From assembly GCF_014192335.1 (NCBI RefSeq), contig NZ_JACHXU010000003.1, positions 248,001 through 312,000 on the forward strand: DNA of 64,000 bases, written 5' to 3'. Position 1 is the first letter of the stretch. The number at the start of each line of letters is the position of its first letter. Shown here one piece after another: positions 56,068 through 63,917 of the stretch. The notes beneath the pieces were generated by a model. The model ran no database searches. It saw only the letters and a list, made by a program, of their open reading frames with translations, and was not told the DNA's origin. The position numbers were made by a program, and so were the translations under genes. The stretch comes from Aporhodopirellula rubra (GTDB taxonomy: Bacteria; Planctomycetota; Planctomycetia; Pirellulales; Pirellulaceae).

Positions 56068-56679
56068 GTGCCCAGCATTTCCGAACCCAAGACCACTCCC
56101 ATCACACCCTCGTTGACGAAGGATCCATTCACCCGAAAGGTCGTCAGCCGCCGCGTTGGACAACTGCTCCGCCGGCCCGAGTTCGCCGGCGACACCGAAG
56201 ACGATTTGACGCAAGACTTCCTCGGCCGACTCGCCGACGCGATGACCCGGCACAGCGACGAGGTCGGCCATCGCAACCCGTTCATCGTGATGATCGTCGA
56301 TCGTTACGTCGCGACGCTCGTTGAACATCGTCAAGCGTCGATGCGACGGACCGAGACGCCGGTGTCGTTGAGCCAGACGATCGTTGACAGCGACATTGGT
56401 GCTGTCGAGATGGCTCAGACGATTGGCGAACACGAACAGGACCGGCGTTTGGAAACTCGCCGACTTGATCAAAACGATTACTCGAACTTGAAGCACGATC
56501 TGGCTGTGGTGCTTTCCCGGTTAACGCCGCAGCAACAAGAGTTCGTGCGTTTGCTCGGCGATCATTCGATTGCCGACATCGCGAGGCTGATGGGAGTGCC
56601 GCGAACGACGCTGAATTTTTGGCGAGCCAAGATTGTCAAAATCTTCGAGGAAGCGGGCCTTCACGAGTACACGTCGTGA
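56068..56679 (+). CDS. Sigma-70-like (ECF-type) factor of the element
   Basis: The product is 203 aa from a GTG at 56068, with ACGGAG 7 bp upstream. The N-terminal half is compatible with a sigma region 2 (RKVVSRRVGQLLRRPEFAGD, DDLTQDFLGRLADAM). The C-terminal half is a clear region 4 HTH: LSRLTPQQQEFVRLLGDHSI followed by ADIARLMGVPRTTLNFWRAK. It would guide host RNA polymerase to element promoters. One copy of the repeated 41-bp element starts 17 bp after its stop, which suggests its target. There is no anti-sigma gene next to it. Confidence 0.75.
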   Translation: MPSISEPKTTPITPSLTKDPFTRKVVSRRVGQLLRRPEFAGDTEDDLTQDFLGRLADAMTRHSDEVGHRNPFIVMIVDRYVATLVEHRQASMRRTETPVSLSQTIVDSDIGAVEMAQTIGEHEQDRRLETRRLDQNDYSNLKHDLAVVLSRLTPQQQEFVRLLGDHSIADIARLMGVPRTTLNFWRAKIVKIFEEAGLHEYTS

Positions 56680-56695
56680 ATTTCTTTGGCCGGGC

Positions 56696-56736
56696 TTCGT
56701 CATTTCGAGGTTTGTTCCGGTAGGTCTACAAGTAGC
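56696..56736 (+). promoter_or_regulatory. 41-bp promoter-like element, copy B
   Basis: It reads TTCGTCATTTCG (56696-56707), a 7-bp spacer and the 22-bp block at 56715-56736 with GGTAGGTCTACAAG. It is the oppositely oriented twin of 52223-52263 and lies 52 bp before the ATG at 56789, first gene of the replication module. Confidence 0.75.
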
Positions 56737-56788
56737 CGGGGATCACTTCTTCGGCGTCACGCTTTCAGACCTCTCGCCGCCGGATCCC

Positions 56789-57028
56789 ATGCCCGACATT
56801 TCCCTCGACATCGAACGCCGCGTCGCCCTTTCGCTTGCCGTTGGTCGCTACCTGCGATCGGCCGACCGCTTCAACGAGGCGTCGCGTGAATTCACCGGAG
56901 CCTGCAAGTCGCTCCGCAAACGACTCGGCAGCCAGCAACGGTTTGTCGTCCAAGTCGACTGGAAGCATTACCTCGTGACCAGCGATCGCGACGGCAATTT
57001 CGATGTCGAACCGATCGCGTCGCTCTAA
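56789..57028 (+). CDS. Small hypothetical protein, first gene of the replication module
   Basis: 79 aa from the ATG at 56789 (MPDISLDIERRVALSLAVGR). Helical N-terminal half (RYLRSADRFNEASREFTGAC), then a short beta-rich tail (RFVVQVDWKHYLVTSDRDGN). No family is recognised. It starts 52 bp after the promoter-like element and is 36 bp before the Sak4-like gene, so it should be co-transcribed. Confidence 0.6.
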   Translation: MPDISLDIERRVALSLAVGRYLRSADRFNEASREFTGACKSLRKRLGSQQRFVVQVDWKHYLVTSDRDGNFDVEPIASL

Positions 57029-57064
57029 ATCAACCACTTACTCAATCAAGGAACTATCGAACCA

Positions 57065-57823
57065 ATGACCAACCTACTTGAAACGATCCAGTCCGGCCGC
57101 CAATCGAAGCCGCCCCGTGTCTTGCTCTACGGGGTCGAGGGCATCGGCAAGTCTACGTTTGGCAGTGAAGCACCGAAGCCGATCTTCATTCAAACCGAAG
57201 ATGGGCTGGATGAGATCGACTGTGACCGCTTTCCGCTGGCGACGACGTTTGATGATGTCATTGCAGCGTTGAAGACGCTCGCCAATGAGAAACACGATTA
57301 CGAAACCGTCGTGATCGACTCGCTCGATTGGCTCGAGCGTCTTGTCTGGGACAAGCTCTGTCAGCAGTATGCCGTCGAGTCGATCGAGAAGGTCGATGGC
57401 GGGTACGCACGCGGTTACATGCACGCCCTCTCTCTGTGGCGTGACGTGCTGGATCTGCTCGGGACGCTTCGATCTCGCGGGATGGTGATCGTGTTGATCG
57501 CCCATTCCAAGGTCGAGCGTTTCGAGGATCCGGAATCTTCGCCCTATGACCGCTATTCGCCGCGGCTGCACAAACACGCCGCGGCTCTCATCAAAGAGTG
57601 GTGCGACGCGGTCTTGTTTGCGACGCGAAAGATGCGAACGCAAACCGAGGACGGCGGGTTCAACCGCAAACGCACCATCGCTCACGCCATCGGCAAGGAA
57701 GGCGGCGAACGTGTGGTGCGTGCTTACGGATCGCCGACCTGCGTGGCGAAGAACCGTTACGGCATCGCCGAAGAATTGCCGCTCTCTTGGCCGGCGTTTG
57801 TCGGTGCGATGACCGCCAACTGA
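57065..57823 (+). CDS. Sak4-like phage recombination ATPase (AAA_24/RecA-like)
   Basis: The product is 252 aa from the ATG at 57065. Walker A is LLYGVEGIGKSTFG (about 21-33) and Walker B is TVVIDSLDWLERLV. A RecA-like core follows (GMVIVLIAHSKVERFEDPE) with basic segments RKMRTQTEDGGFNRKRTIAH. Phage proteins of this type bind single-stranded DNA and support annealing or recombination. A DUF669 protein follows, which is the usual Sak4 neighbour. Cytoplasmic. Confidence 0.85.
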   Translation: MTNLLETIQSGRQSKPPRVLLYGVEGIGKSTFGSEAPKPIFIQTEDGLDEIDCDRFPLATTFDDVIAALKTLANEKHDYETVVIDSLDWLERLVWDKLCQQYAVESIEKVDGGYARGYMHALSLWRDVLDLLGTLRSRGMVIVLIAHSKVERFEDPESSPYDRYSPRLHKHAAALIKEWCDAVLFATRKMRTQTEDGGFNRKRTIAHAIGKEGGERVVRAYGSPTCVAKNRYGIAEELPLSWPAFVGAMTAN

Positions 57824-57875
57824 ACCATTCCTGATTCACTGAACTTTCCCTTTCCATCCAACCAAGGAACCAACC

Positions 57876-58334
57876 ATGGCCAACCTTCAAGGCTTTGATG
57901 CCAACACCGTCGAACCATCCAACGACATGGAACCGATCCCCGACGGCAAGTACGTCGCGGTGATCACCGACAGCGAAATGAAGCCGACGAAAGCCGGCAC
58001 GGGAAATTACTTGCAGCTTGTTTTTCAGATCGTGGAGGGCGAGTACGCGAACCGTCTGCTCTGGGTGCGACTCAACCTCGACAACCCCAACGCGACCGCG
58101 GTGGACATCGCCCGGCGGGAGTTGTCCGCGATCTGCCGATCCGTCGGCGTCTTGGTGCCCTCGGATTCGACGGACCTGCACAACTTGCCGTGCCTGCTGA
58201 CGGTGAAGTTGAAACGTCGAAATGACACCGGCGAATTGCAAAACGAAGTGAAGGGCTATGCCAAGGTCGGCGCGACGGCCGAACCGAAGCCGGCCTCACA
58301 GATCAGTGGCACGGACGCCCCTTGGAAGCGATAG
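57876..58334 (+). CDS. DUF669 family protein (phage single-strand-binding-like)
   Basis: The product is 152 aa from the ATG at 57876, with AAGGA upstream. The DUF669 pattern is PIPDGKYVAVITDSEMKPTK, then GTGNYLQLVFQIVEGEYANR and CLLTVKLKRR. These phage proteins are OB-fold-like and probably bind single-stranded DNA together with Sak4 or other annealing proteins. A strong terminator follows at 58368. Confidence 0.87.
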   Translation: MANLQGFDANTVEPSNDMEPIPDGKYVAVITDSEMKPTKAGTGNYLQLVFQIVEGEYANRLLWVRLNLDNPNATAVDIARRELSAICRSVGVLVPSDSTDLHNLPCLLTVKLKRRNDTGELQNEVKGYAKVGATAEPKPASQISGTDAPWKR

Positions 58335-58367
58335 CCGCGGCCTCTTTTGGATCGCTTCCAAGCCTGA

Positions 58368-58404
58368 CGCTCGGCCGGCACGGAATGCCGGCCGGGCGTT
58401 TTTT
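58368..58404 (+). terminator. Rho-independent terminator inside the replication module
   Basis: A 13-bp stem with one G-T pair, CGCTCGGCCGGCA (58368-58380) and TGCCGGCCGGGCG (58386-58398), has a 5-nt loop and is followed by TTTTTT (58399-58404). It lies between the DUF669 gene and rusA in the direction of transcription. It may reduce expression of the downstream genes unless anti-termination occurs. Confidence 0.88.
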
Positions 58405-58431
58405 ATTCAAACACTTCTTTGATGTTGCACC

Positions 58432-58953
58432 ATGCAAAAACTGAAACTGCCTTATCCCCCTTCGGTCAATCGCTACTGGCGGCACGTCGGCTCGCGCGTG
58501 TTGGTCAGCAAGCAGGGGCGAGAGTATCGCACGGCAGTGGGCATGTACCTACATCGAAAGAACGTCAAACCGCTCGATGGCGATCTGGTCGTCGACATCA
58601 CCTTGGAACCACCAGACCGACGCAAACGCGACGTCGACAACGTGCTCAAAGCGATGTTGGATTCGCTGCAAGCCGGCGGTGCGTTCCACGACGACAGCCA
58701 AATCGTGCGTTTGTCGATCGAAAAGCACGCTCCGTTCCCGAAAGAGGGGCGGGTATACGTTTACCTACAAACGCTGCCCGAGTCGATCGACATCTCAGAA
58801 GCGCGCACGTGCCTACGTTGCAACTTCGTCTTTGCCGCAAAGGGACCAGCCAACCGCATTTGTCCCGACTGCACCTTCATCAACAACACACTTCCCAACG
58901 CGATGCCGATCGTGCGAGGGGAAAAGCGACACAACGGGGAGCCATTGAGATGA
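58432..58953 (+). CDS. rusA: RusA-type Holliday-junction resolvase with C-terminal zinc ribbon
   Basis: The product is 173 aa from the ATG at 58432. The RusA core covers about 1-120: LPYPPSVNRYWRHVGSRVLV, PPDRRKRDVDNVLKAMLDSL with the catalytic Asp cluster, and FHDDSQIVRLSIEK. After it comes an unusual zinc ribbon (CLRCNFVF...ICPDC) and a basic tail. It cuts four-way junctions during phage replication or recombination. Its stop overlaps the helicase start (ATGA). Confidence 0.9.
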   Translation: MQKLKLPYPPSVNRYWRHVGSRVLVSKQGREYRTAVGMYLHRKNVKPLDGDLVVDITLEPPDRRKRDVDNVLKAMLDSLQAGGAFHDDSQIVRLSIEKHAPFPKEGRVYVYLQTLPESIDISEARTCLRCNFVFAAKGPANRICPDCTFINNTLPNAMPIVRGEKRHNGEPLR

Positions 58954-60611
58954 AACTCCGCGGTTACCAACAAGCCGCCGTCGATGCGGTCTACGATCAC
59001 CTTCGCAACCGCGACGACAATCCTGTTGCCGTTTTACCAACGGGTGCCGGCAAGAGTCTCGTGCTCGCAAAGATTGCGTCGGACGCCGTGAACCAATGGA
59101 ACGGCCGCGTTCTGATCTTGGCTCACGTCAAAGAATTGCTGGAACAAAACGCCGACAAGGTTCGTCGGCTGTGTCCCGACATCAACGTCGGTTTGTATTC
59201 TGCTGGACTGAAAAAGCGTGACACCAACAATCCCGTGTTGGTCGCCGGGATCCAGAGCGTTTACAAGCGAGCATGTGATCTCGATCCGTTCGACTTGATC
59301 GTCGTCGACGAAGCCCACCTGATCTCAAAGAAGGGCGATGGCATGTATCGGCAGTTCCTTGCCGATTGCAAAGTCATCAACCCGAACGTACGAGTCATCG
59401 GTTTGACCGCGACGCCGTTTCGTCTCGATTCCGGCATGATCTGTTCGCCGGACCACTTTTTGAACAGCATCTGTTACGAGATCGGCATCAAGGAACTGAT
59501 TCGTGACGGTTACTTGTGTCCGCTAGTTTCCAAAGCTGGTGTCAACCGAGCAGACTTTGGCGATCTTCGCGTTCGTGCTGGCGAATTCGTGACGGCGGAT
59601 GTTGAACAACTGGCCGGCGATGACGCCCTCGTGTCCGCCGCGTGTGCCGAGATCGTTGAACTGACGTCTGATCGCCGGGCCGTGTTGATCTTTGCGTCGT
59701 CGGTGGCACACGGGCGTCAAGTCGTCGAAGCGTTGCGAGACAATCACGACATCGAATGCGGCTTCGTGACCGGACAAACACCGGCGGGCGAACGTGACGA
59801 GTTGCTCGCTCGTTTCCGTGGCGACGCACCGACATCATTGCTGGCCGACGAGCCGCTGCGATTCCTTTGTAACGTCAACGTGCTGACGACTGGCTTCGAC
59901 GCGCCGCGAGTCGATTGCGTCGTGATGCTGCGTCCGACCATGTCGCCGGGCTTGCTCTACCAATGCGTCGGCCGCGGTTTCCGTCTGCATCCCGACAAAC
60001 AGAACTGCTTGGTCCTCGACTTCGGTGGCAACATCGAACGCCACGGACCAATCGACCAAATCAAACCCAAGGACAAAGCCGCTCGCCCTGGCCAAGAACC
60101 GCCAGCGAAGGAGTGCGAGAAGTGTCACGCCCTGGTCGCTTGCGGATACGCGAGCTGCCCCGAGTGCGGTCACCCGTTCCCGCCACCGGACCGCGAAGCC
60201 CACGACGCCAAAGCCAGCGAGGCCGGTGTGCTTTCCGGTGAAGTTACAGACACGGACTATGACGTTCACGATGTGAGCTATCGCATCCACCGCAAACGTG
60301 ACGCCGACGATGACGCGCCGCGATGCCTGCGAGTCGATTACATGATCGGCCTGGATCACTTTCAAAGCGAGTTCATCTGCATTGAGCATTCGGGCTATGC
60401 AAGACGCAAAGCCGAAGCGTGGTGGCGAGATCGTTGTCTTGATCCGTGTCCAAGCGACGCAGACGAGGCAATGGACCTCGCCGCGGCCGGACTACTGGCT
60501 GCGCCGGAGTCCATCACGGTTCGATCCATCGCCGGTCAGAAGTACGACCGCATCATCAAACAAACGCTTGGCGAACTGCCGCACGAAGCCCTCGAAGAAG
60601 CCCCGTTCTAA
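58950..60611 (+). CDS. SF2 DEAD/DEAH-box helicase of the element
   Basis: The product is 553 aa from the ATG at 58950, which overlaps the rusA stop; longer in-frame extension to 58419 would run through rusA in another frame and is rejected. Motifs: Q-motif region KLRGYQQAAVDAVYDHLRN, Walker A LPTGAGKS (29-36), VVDEAHLIS, GLTATPFRLD, TTGFDAPRVDCVVMLRPT and QCVGRGFRLH. A zinc ribbon near the C-terminus (CEKCHALVACGYASCPECGH) probably binds DNA. It resembles phage replication helicases of the RadD-like group. Confidence 0.9.
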   Translation: MKLRGYQQAAVDAVYDHLRNRDDNPVAVLPTGAGKSLVLAKIASDAVNQWNGRVLILAHVKELLEQNADKVRRLCPDINVGLYSAGLKKRDTNNPVLVAGIQSVYKRACDLDPFDLIVVDEAHLISKKGDGMYRQFLADCKVINPNVRVIGLTATPFRLDSGMICSPDHFLNSICYEIGIKELIRDGYLCPLVSKAGVNRADFGDLRVRAGEFVTADVEQLAGDDALVSAACAEIVELTSDRRAVLIFASSVAHGRQVVEALRDNHDIECGFVTGQTPAGERDELLARFRGDAPTSLLADEPLRFLCNVNVLTTGFDAPRVDCVVMLRPTMSPGLLYQCVGRGFRLHPDKQNCLVLDFGGNIERHGPIDQIKPKDKAARPGQEPPAKECEKCHALVACGYASCPECGHPFPPPDREAHDAKASEAGVLSGEVTDTDYDVHDVSYRIHRKRDADDDAPRCLRVDYMIGLDHFQSEFICIEHSGYARRKAEAWWRDRCLDPCPSDADEAMDLAAAGLLAAPESITVRSIAGQKYDRIIKQTLGELPHEALEEAPF

Positions 60612-60614
60612 CTC

Positions 60615-61085
60615 ATGCCCTCCAATCAAGGATTTCCATTGGAACACACCATTCAACTCAACGACGGACCGCTCGATGGCGTTGAACTCGTTGTCGACAA
60701 TCCGATCGCTTGCCGCATTCGCAGCATCACCGCAGAGGTGGCACTCGATCAAGACAAAGAACTGCTCGACGACAGTGACTTCACCGCCGCGAAGTACGAT
60801 CTTTACCTCAACGAACCGACGGCCAGCGGCGAAGGCTGCGATCTGTGTTTCTATCACGAAGAATCAAAATTGCTACCGAACCATCCGTTGGCGAAGTTGC
60901 GAAACTTTCTATCCGAAAACGATCGCGAGTTCTGGGACGAGTGGGTGTTTGAAGTTTCGATGGCTTTGGATGCGTGCTTCGAGAACATGAGGACAAACAC
61001 ACGCGACGCCGCCGAGGCCGCCGAGCAATACAGGCTCGCAAAACGGCGTCTCAGCGAGGTGCCCAAGTTGGTCGACGAGTTCTAA
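60615..61085 (+). CDS. Hypothetical protein of the replication module
   Basis: The product is 156 aa from the ATG at 60615, 3 bp after the helicase stop. It starts MPSNQGFPLEHTIQLNDGPL and contains VDNPIACRIRSITAEVALDQ and LRNFLSENDREFWDEWVFEV; acidic with a helical C-terminal half. No known motif. Tight spacing shows that it belongs to the same transcript as the helicase and the primase. Confidence 0.6.
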   Translation: MPSNQGFPLEHTIQLNDGPLDGVELVVDNPIACRIRSITAEVALDQDKELLDDSDFTAAKYDLYLNEPTASGEGCDLCFYHEESKLLPNHPLAKLRNFLSENDREFWDEWVFEVSMALDACFENMRTNTRDAAEAAEQYRLAKRRLSEVPKLVDEF

Positions 61086-61139
61086 CCAGTCGCCGGCGTT
61101 GTTTGTGTTCTTGTTTCCTTCTCTGTTTTGTAGCTGGCG

Positions 61140-63344
61140 ATGGCTCCCACCGATCAAGCCGACGTCCGATCGCAAGTCGCGATCTATCGCCAGCGCGGCT
61201 GGTTCTGTGTTCCGCTGCGCCCACGGTCGAAGTCGCCGTCGCGTCGTGATTGGACAAACCTGCGTTTGCAACCCAGGGCGATTCCCGAGAACAGCAACAT
61301 CGGCATTATCCTTGGCGAACCATCCGGTTGGCTCGTCGACGTCGACCTCGATTGTTCCGAAGCAATCGAATTGGCCGACAGCTATCTGCCTCCAACGCCG
61401 TCGATCACCGGCCGGCCGTCGGCATTGCGATCGCATCGTTGGTACATCGCCACAGGCGCGAACACCGAAAAGCACCAAGACCCCAGCGACGGTTCGATGA
61501 TCGTCGAATTGCGATCCACCGGAACGCAAACCGTCGTCGGTCCAAGCATTCATCCCGAAGGTGAACCGTACGATGTTCTCGATGCCGAACCAGCAACCGT
61601 TCCCGCCCCCATGCTGGCCGCGTGCGTGAAAGCTCTCGCAGACGCTGTGATTGTCAAACGTGGCGTGAGCTTGCAGCTTGCGAAGCCTGAGCCAAGACCA
61701 GAACCGAAACCATCGCAAGCTGGAAGCTTACGCCACCGCGACATCGAACCCCGAGCGATTGCGTACCTCAACTCCATGCCGCCGGCGATCTCCGGCAGCA
61801 GCGGTCACTCGCAAACCTTCGCCGCGGCGACCGCTCTGGTGCACGGATTCGGTATCGAGCCCGATCGAGCGTTGACGATCCTGCAAACCGAATACAACCC
61901 GCTATGCACGCCCCCGTGGTCCGATCGCGAACTGCAACACAAGATCAACCAAGCCGCAACCAAGTCACACGACCGCCCGTTCGGATGGCTTCGCGATGAG
62001 GGACCGAACGAATCGGTCGGCGAAACGGTCGACCTCAGCGGCTTCATGGTCGCACCAAAGACCGTTGCCACCAAAGCCACGGAACCCAAGCTCGCCGACT
62101 GTCCCGATCCCGGCCACCTGCCCGAACATCTGTTCAACGTGCCGGGCTTCGTTAGCAATGTGATGAAGTTCACGCTCGCCAATGCACCGTACCCCAACGT
62201 CGCGTTGGCGTTCTGCGGGGCGATGGCGTTGCAGTCGTACCTGGCGGGCCGCAAAGTCGCGACGACCGGTGATCTACGAACCAACATCTATCTGCTCGCG
62301 CTCGCCGGCAGCGGCACTGGCAAGGAATTTCCCCGCAAAGTCAATTCACAGATCCTATTTCAAATCGGCGAATCGCAATCGCTCGGTGACAAGTTCGCGT
62401 CCGGCGAGGGCATTCAAGACGCACTCGCCCGCAGCAGCAAGATGCTGTTTCAAAACGACGAGATGGACGGTGTGCTGCGACAGATCAACCTCGACCGCGA
62501 CAGCAGCCGCGAATCCATCCCGAACATTTTGTTAACGCTCTACACCTCCGCCGGCGACTTCTATCCGCTGCGAGTGAAAGCCAACCAGAAGGAAGGCGGC
62601 TACGTCGACCAACCGCACCTAACGTTGTTCGGCACCGCAACGCCAAAGTACTTTTATGAATCGCTTTCACAGCGAATGCTCACCAACGGCTTCTTCGCCC
62701 GTCTGAACATCATCGACGTCGGCAAGCGTGGCAAAGGCCAAACGCCGGGATCGGCTCGTGACCTGCCCGATGAGATCCTCGAAACCGCGAAATGGTGGGC
62801 CGACTTCCATCCCGGCGGCGGCAACTTCATGGCCGTTCACCCGAAACCGCTGCGCGTGCCACTGACGACCGGAGCCGAAACTGCCATCACGGATCTGCGT
62901 CTGCAAACCGAGGTCGAATACGACAAAGCCGATGATGCCGGCGACGAAGTGGCTCGTGCCGCCTGGAGTCGCACATGCGAACACGCCAAGAAGCTCGCTT
63001 TGATCTATGCGGTCAGCGAAAACCATCTCCAACCCCAGATCACGCTCGATGCCGTTCGTTGGGCCAGCGAGTTCTCACTGCATCAAACTCGTCGGCAACT
63101 TTATCTCGCGTCCGTCCACGTTGCTGAGAACCCGTTTCACAAAGAGTGCTTGAAGTTCATGAAACGTCTTCAAGACGAAAGCTCCGGCGTGATCAGTCGT
63201 CGCCAGATCATGCGAGCAATGAAAATGAAATCGAACGAATTTGACCAGGTCGTTGATACGCTCGTTCAACAAGAGCAGATCAAGCCCGTCTGGATCGAAT
63301 CGAAGACCAAGCCCGGTAAGGGCTATCAGATCACGGTCGATTAA
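61140..63344 (+). CDS. Primase-polymerase fused to a DUF3987-like ATPase (phage replication protein)
   Basis: The product is 734 aa from the ATG at 61140. The N-terminal Prim-Pol domain (about 12-190) has the metal site Asp67-x-Asp69 in WLVDVDLDC, then SHRWYIATG and ELRSTGTQTVVGPSIHPEGE. A linker with Pro/Lys (about 185-205) follows. The ATPase domain has Walker A AGSGTGKEFP (about 385-395) and LFQNDEMDGVLRQINLDRD. A winged-helix-like C-terminus (SRRQIMRAMKMKSNEFDQVV) follows. It should start replication of the element; an iteron-like repeat cluster lies right after its stop. Confidence 0.87.
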   Translation: MAPTDQADVRSQVAIYRQRGWFCVPLRPRSKSPSRRDWTNLRLQPRAIPENSNIGIILGEPSGWLVDVDLDCSEAIELADSYLPPTPSITGRPSALRSHRWYIATGANTEKHQDPSDGSMIVELRSTGTQTVVGPSIHPEGEPYDVLDAEPATVPAPMLAACVKALADAVIVKRGVSLQLAKPEPRPEPKPSQAGSLRHRDIEPRAIAYLNSMPPAISGSSGHSQTFAAATALVHGFGIEPDRALTILQTEYNPLCTPPWSDRELQHKINQAATKSHDRPFGWLRDEGPNESVGETVDLSGFMVAPKTVATKATEPKLADCPDPGHLPEHLFNVPGFVSNVMKFTLANAPYPNVALAFCGAMALQSYLAGRKVATTGDLRTNIYLLALAGSGTGKEFPRKVNSQILFQIGESQSLGDKFASGEGIQDALARSSKMLFQNDEMDGVLRQINLDRDSSRESIPNILLTLYTSAGDFYPLRVKANQKEGGYVDQPHLTLFGTATPKYFYESLSQRMLTNGFFARLNIIDVGKRGKGQTPGSARDLPDEILETAKWWADFHPGGGNFMAVHPKPLRVPLTTGAETAITDLRLQTEVEYDKADDAGDEVARAAWSRTCEHAKKLALIYAVSENHLQPQITLDAVRWASEFSLHQTRRQLYLASVHVAENPFHKECLKFMKRLQDESSGVISRRQIMRAMKMKSNEFDQVVDTLVQQEQIKPVWIESKTKPGKGYQITVD

Positions 63345-63345
63345 T

Positions 63346-63606
63346 CCGTCACCAATCTGTCCCAATTCGTCACCGCGGCGTGACGGTTCCGGCGATTCTT
63401 GCTGACCAAAACGGCTTTCAAACCGAGAACCGTCCCAATCTGTCACCCCCGAAAGTGACGGATTGGTGACAGATCTTTTCGGGCGAAAAGTCCCTAAATA
63501 ACAAAAAAAACTCTCTCTCTTTCTTTATCTGTCCCCGTGTCACGCCCATGCCCCCGCGATACGCGTTTGTGCGCACGAGGGGGTGTGGCGACAGATTTCC
63601 GGTGAC
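63346..63606 (+). repeat. Iteron-like repeat cluster, possible replication origin
   Basis: Seven GTCAC/GTGAC cores lie within 260 bp: 63348, 63369, 63380, 63442, 63455, 63466 and 63602 (start positions). GTCCCAATTCGTCACC (63359-63374) and GTCCCAATCTGTCACC (63432-63447) match at 14 of 16. GGTGACAGA occurs at 63465 and 63601, with a variant GGCGACAGA at 63588. An A/T-rich and pyrimidine tract (63496-63531) lies in the middle. The arrangement beside a primase fits an origin; no gene is seen in 63345-63638. Confidence 0.55.
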
Positions 63607-63638
63607 AGACTTCTTTTCCCAACCCGACGGAGCTGCCG

Positions 63639-63917
63639 ATGCAAATCCGATGCGACGAGTGCCGATATTTCGAGCCGACGTTCAACCACCAAGGTCGCTT
63701 GACTGATCGAGGCGAGTGCCGTCGCCGTCCGCCCGCGATGGTTGGCGTCACCTCTGAAACGTTCATCGCCGACGGTCACTTCCCCATCGTCAATGACCAC
63801 GACTGGTGCGGCGAGTTCGCATCGAAAGGCGACGCCGAAGCCAACGCCGCCTTCGATGCGGCAGCCCGCGAGGACGCGACCGACGCCGCCGTGTGCGGCC
63901 ACGCCGGCGACGCGTAG
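63639..63917 (+). CDS. Small cysteine-rich protein
   Basis: 92 aa from the ATG at 63639, with CGGAG upstream. Cys5 and Cys8 (MQIRCDECRYFEP), Cys27 (RGECRRRPPAM) and a later WCGEF make a four-Cys zinc-binding layout found in small proteins of phages and mobile elements. The C-terminal 30 residues are Ala/Asp-rich and probably disordered. No function is known. The remaining 83 bp of the window contain nothing recognisable. Confidence 0.65.
   Translation: MQIRCDECRYFEPTFNHQGRLTDRGECRRRPPAMVGVTSETFIADGHFPIVNDHDWCGEFASKGDAEANAAFDAAAREDATDAAVCGHAGDA

Noticed and set aside
55756-56496. Extended minus-strand frame of 421 codons
   Set aside because: It runs through a repeat-rich control region and antisense to the sigma-factor gene; composition changes at 55755.
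58419-58949. Longer start for the helicase at 58419
   Set aside because: The region is occupied by rusA in another frame; the helicase Q-motif begins at the ATG at 58950, which overlaps the rusA stop.
63366-63392. Possible third copy of the 41-bp promoter-like element (TTCGTCAC then TTCCGG)
   Set aside because: The spacing between the boxes is 21 instead of 19 bp and the GGTCTACAAG core is absent; better explained by the GTCAC repeats.
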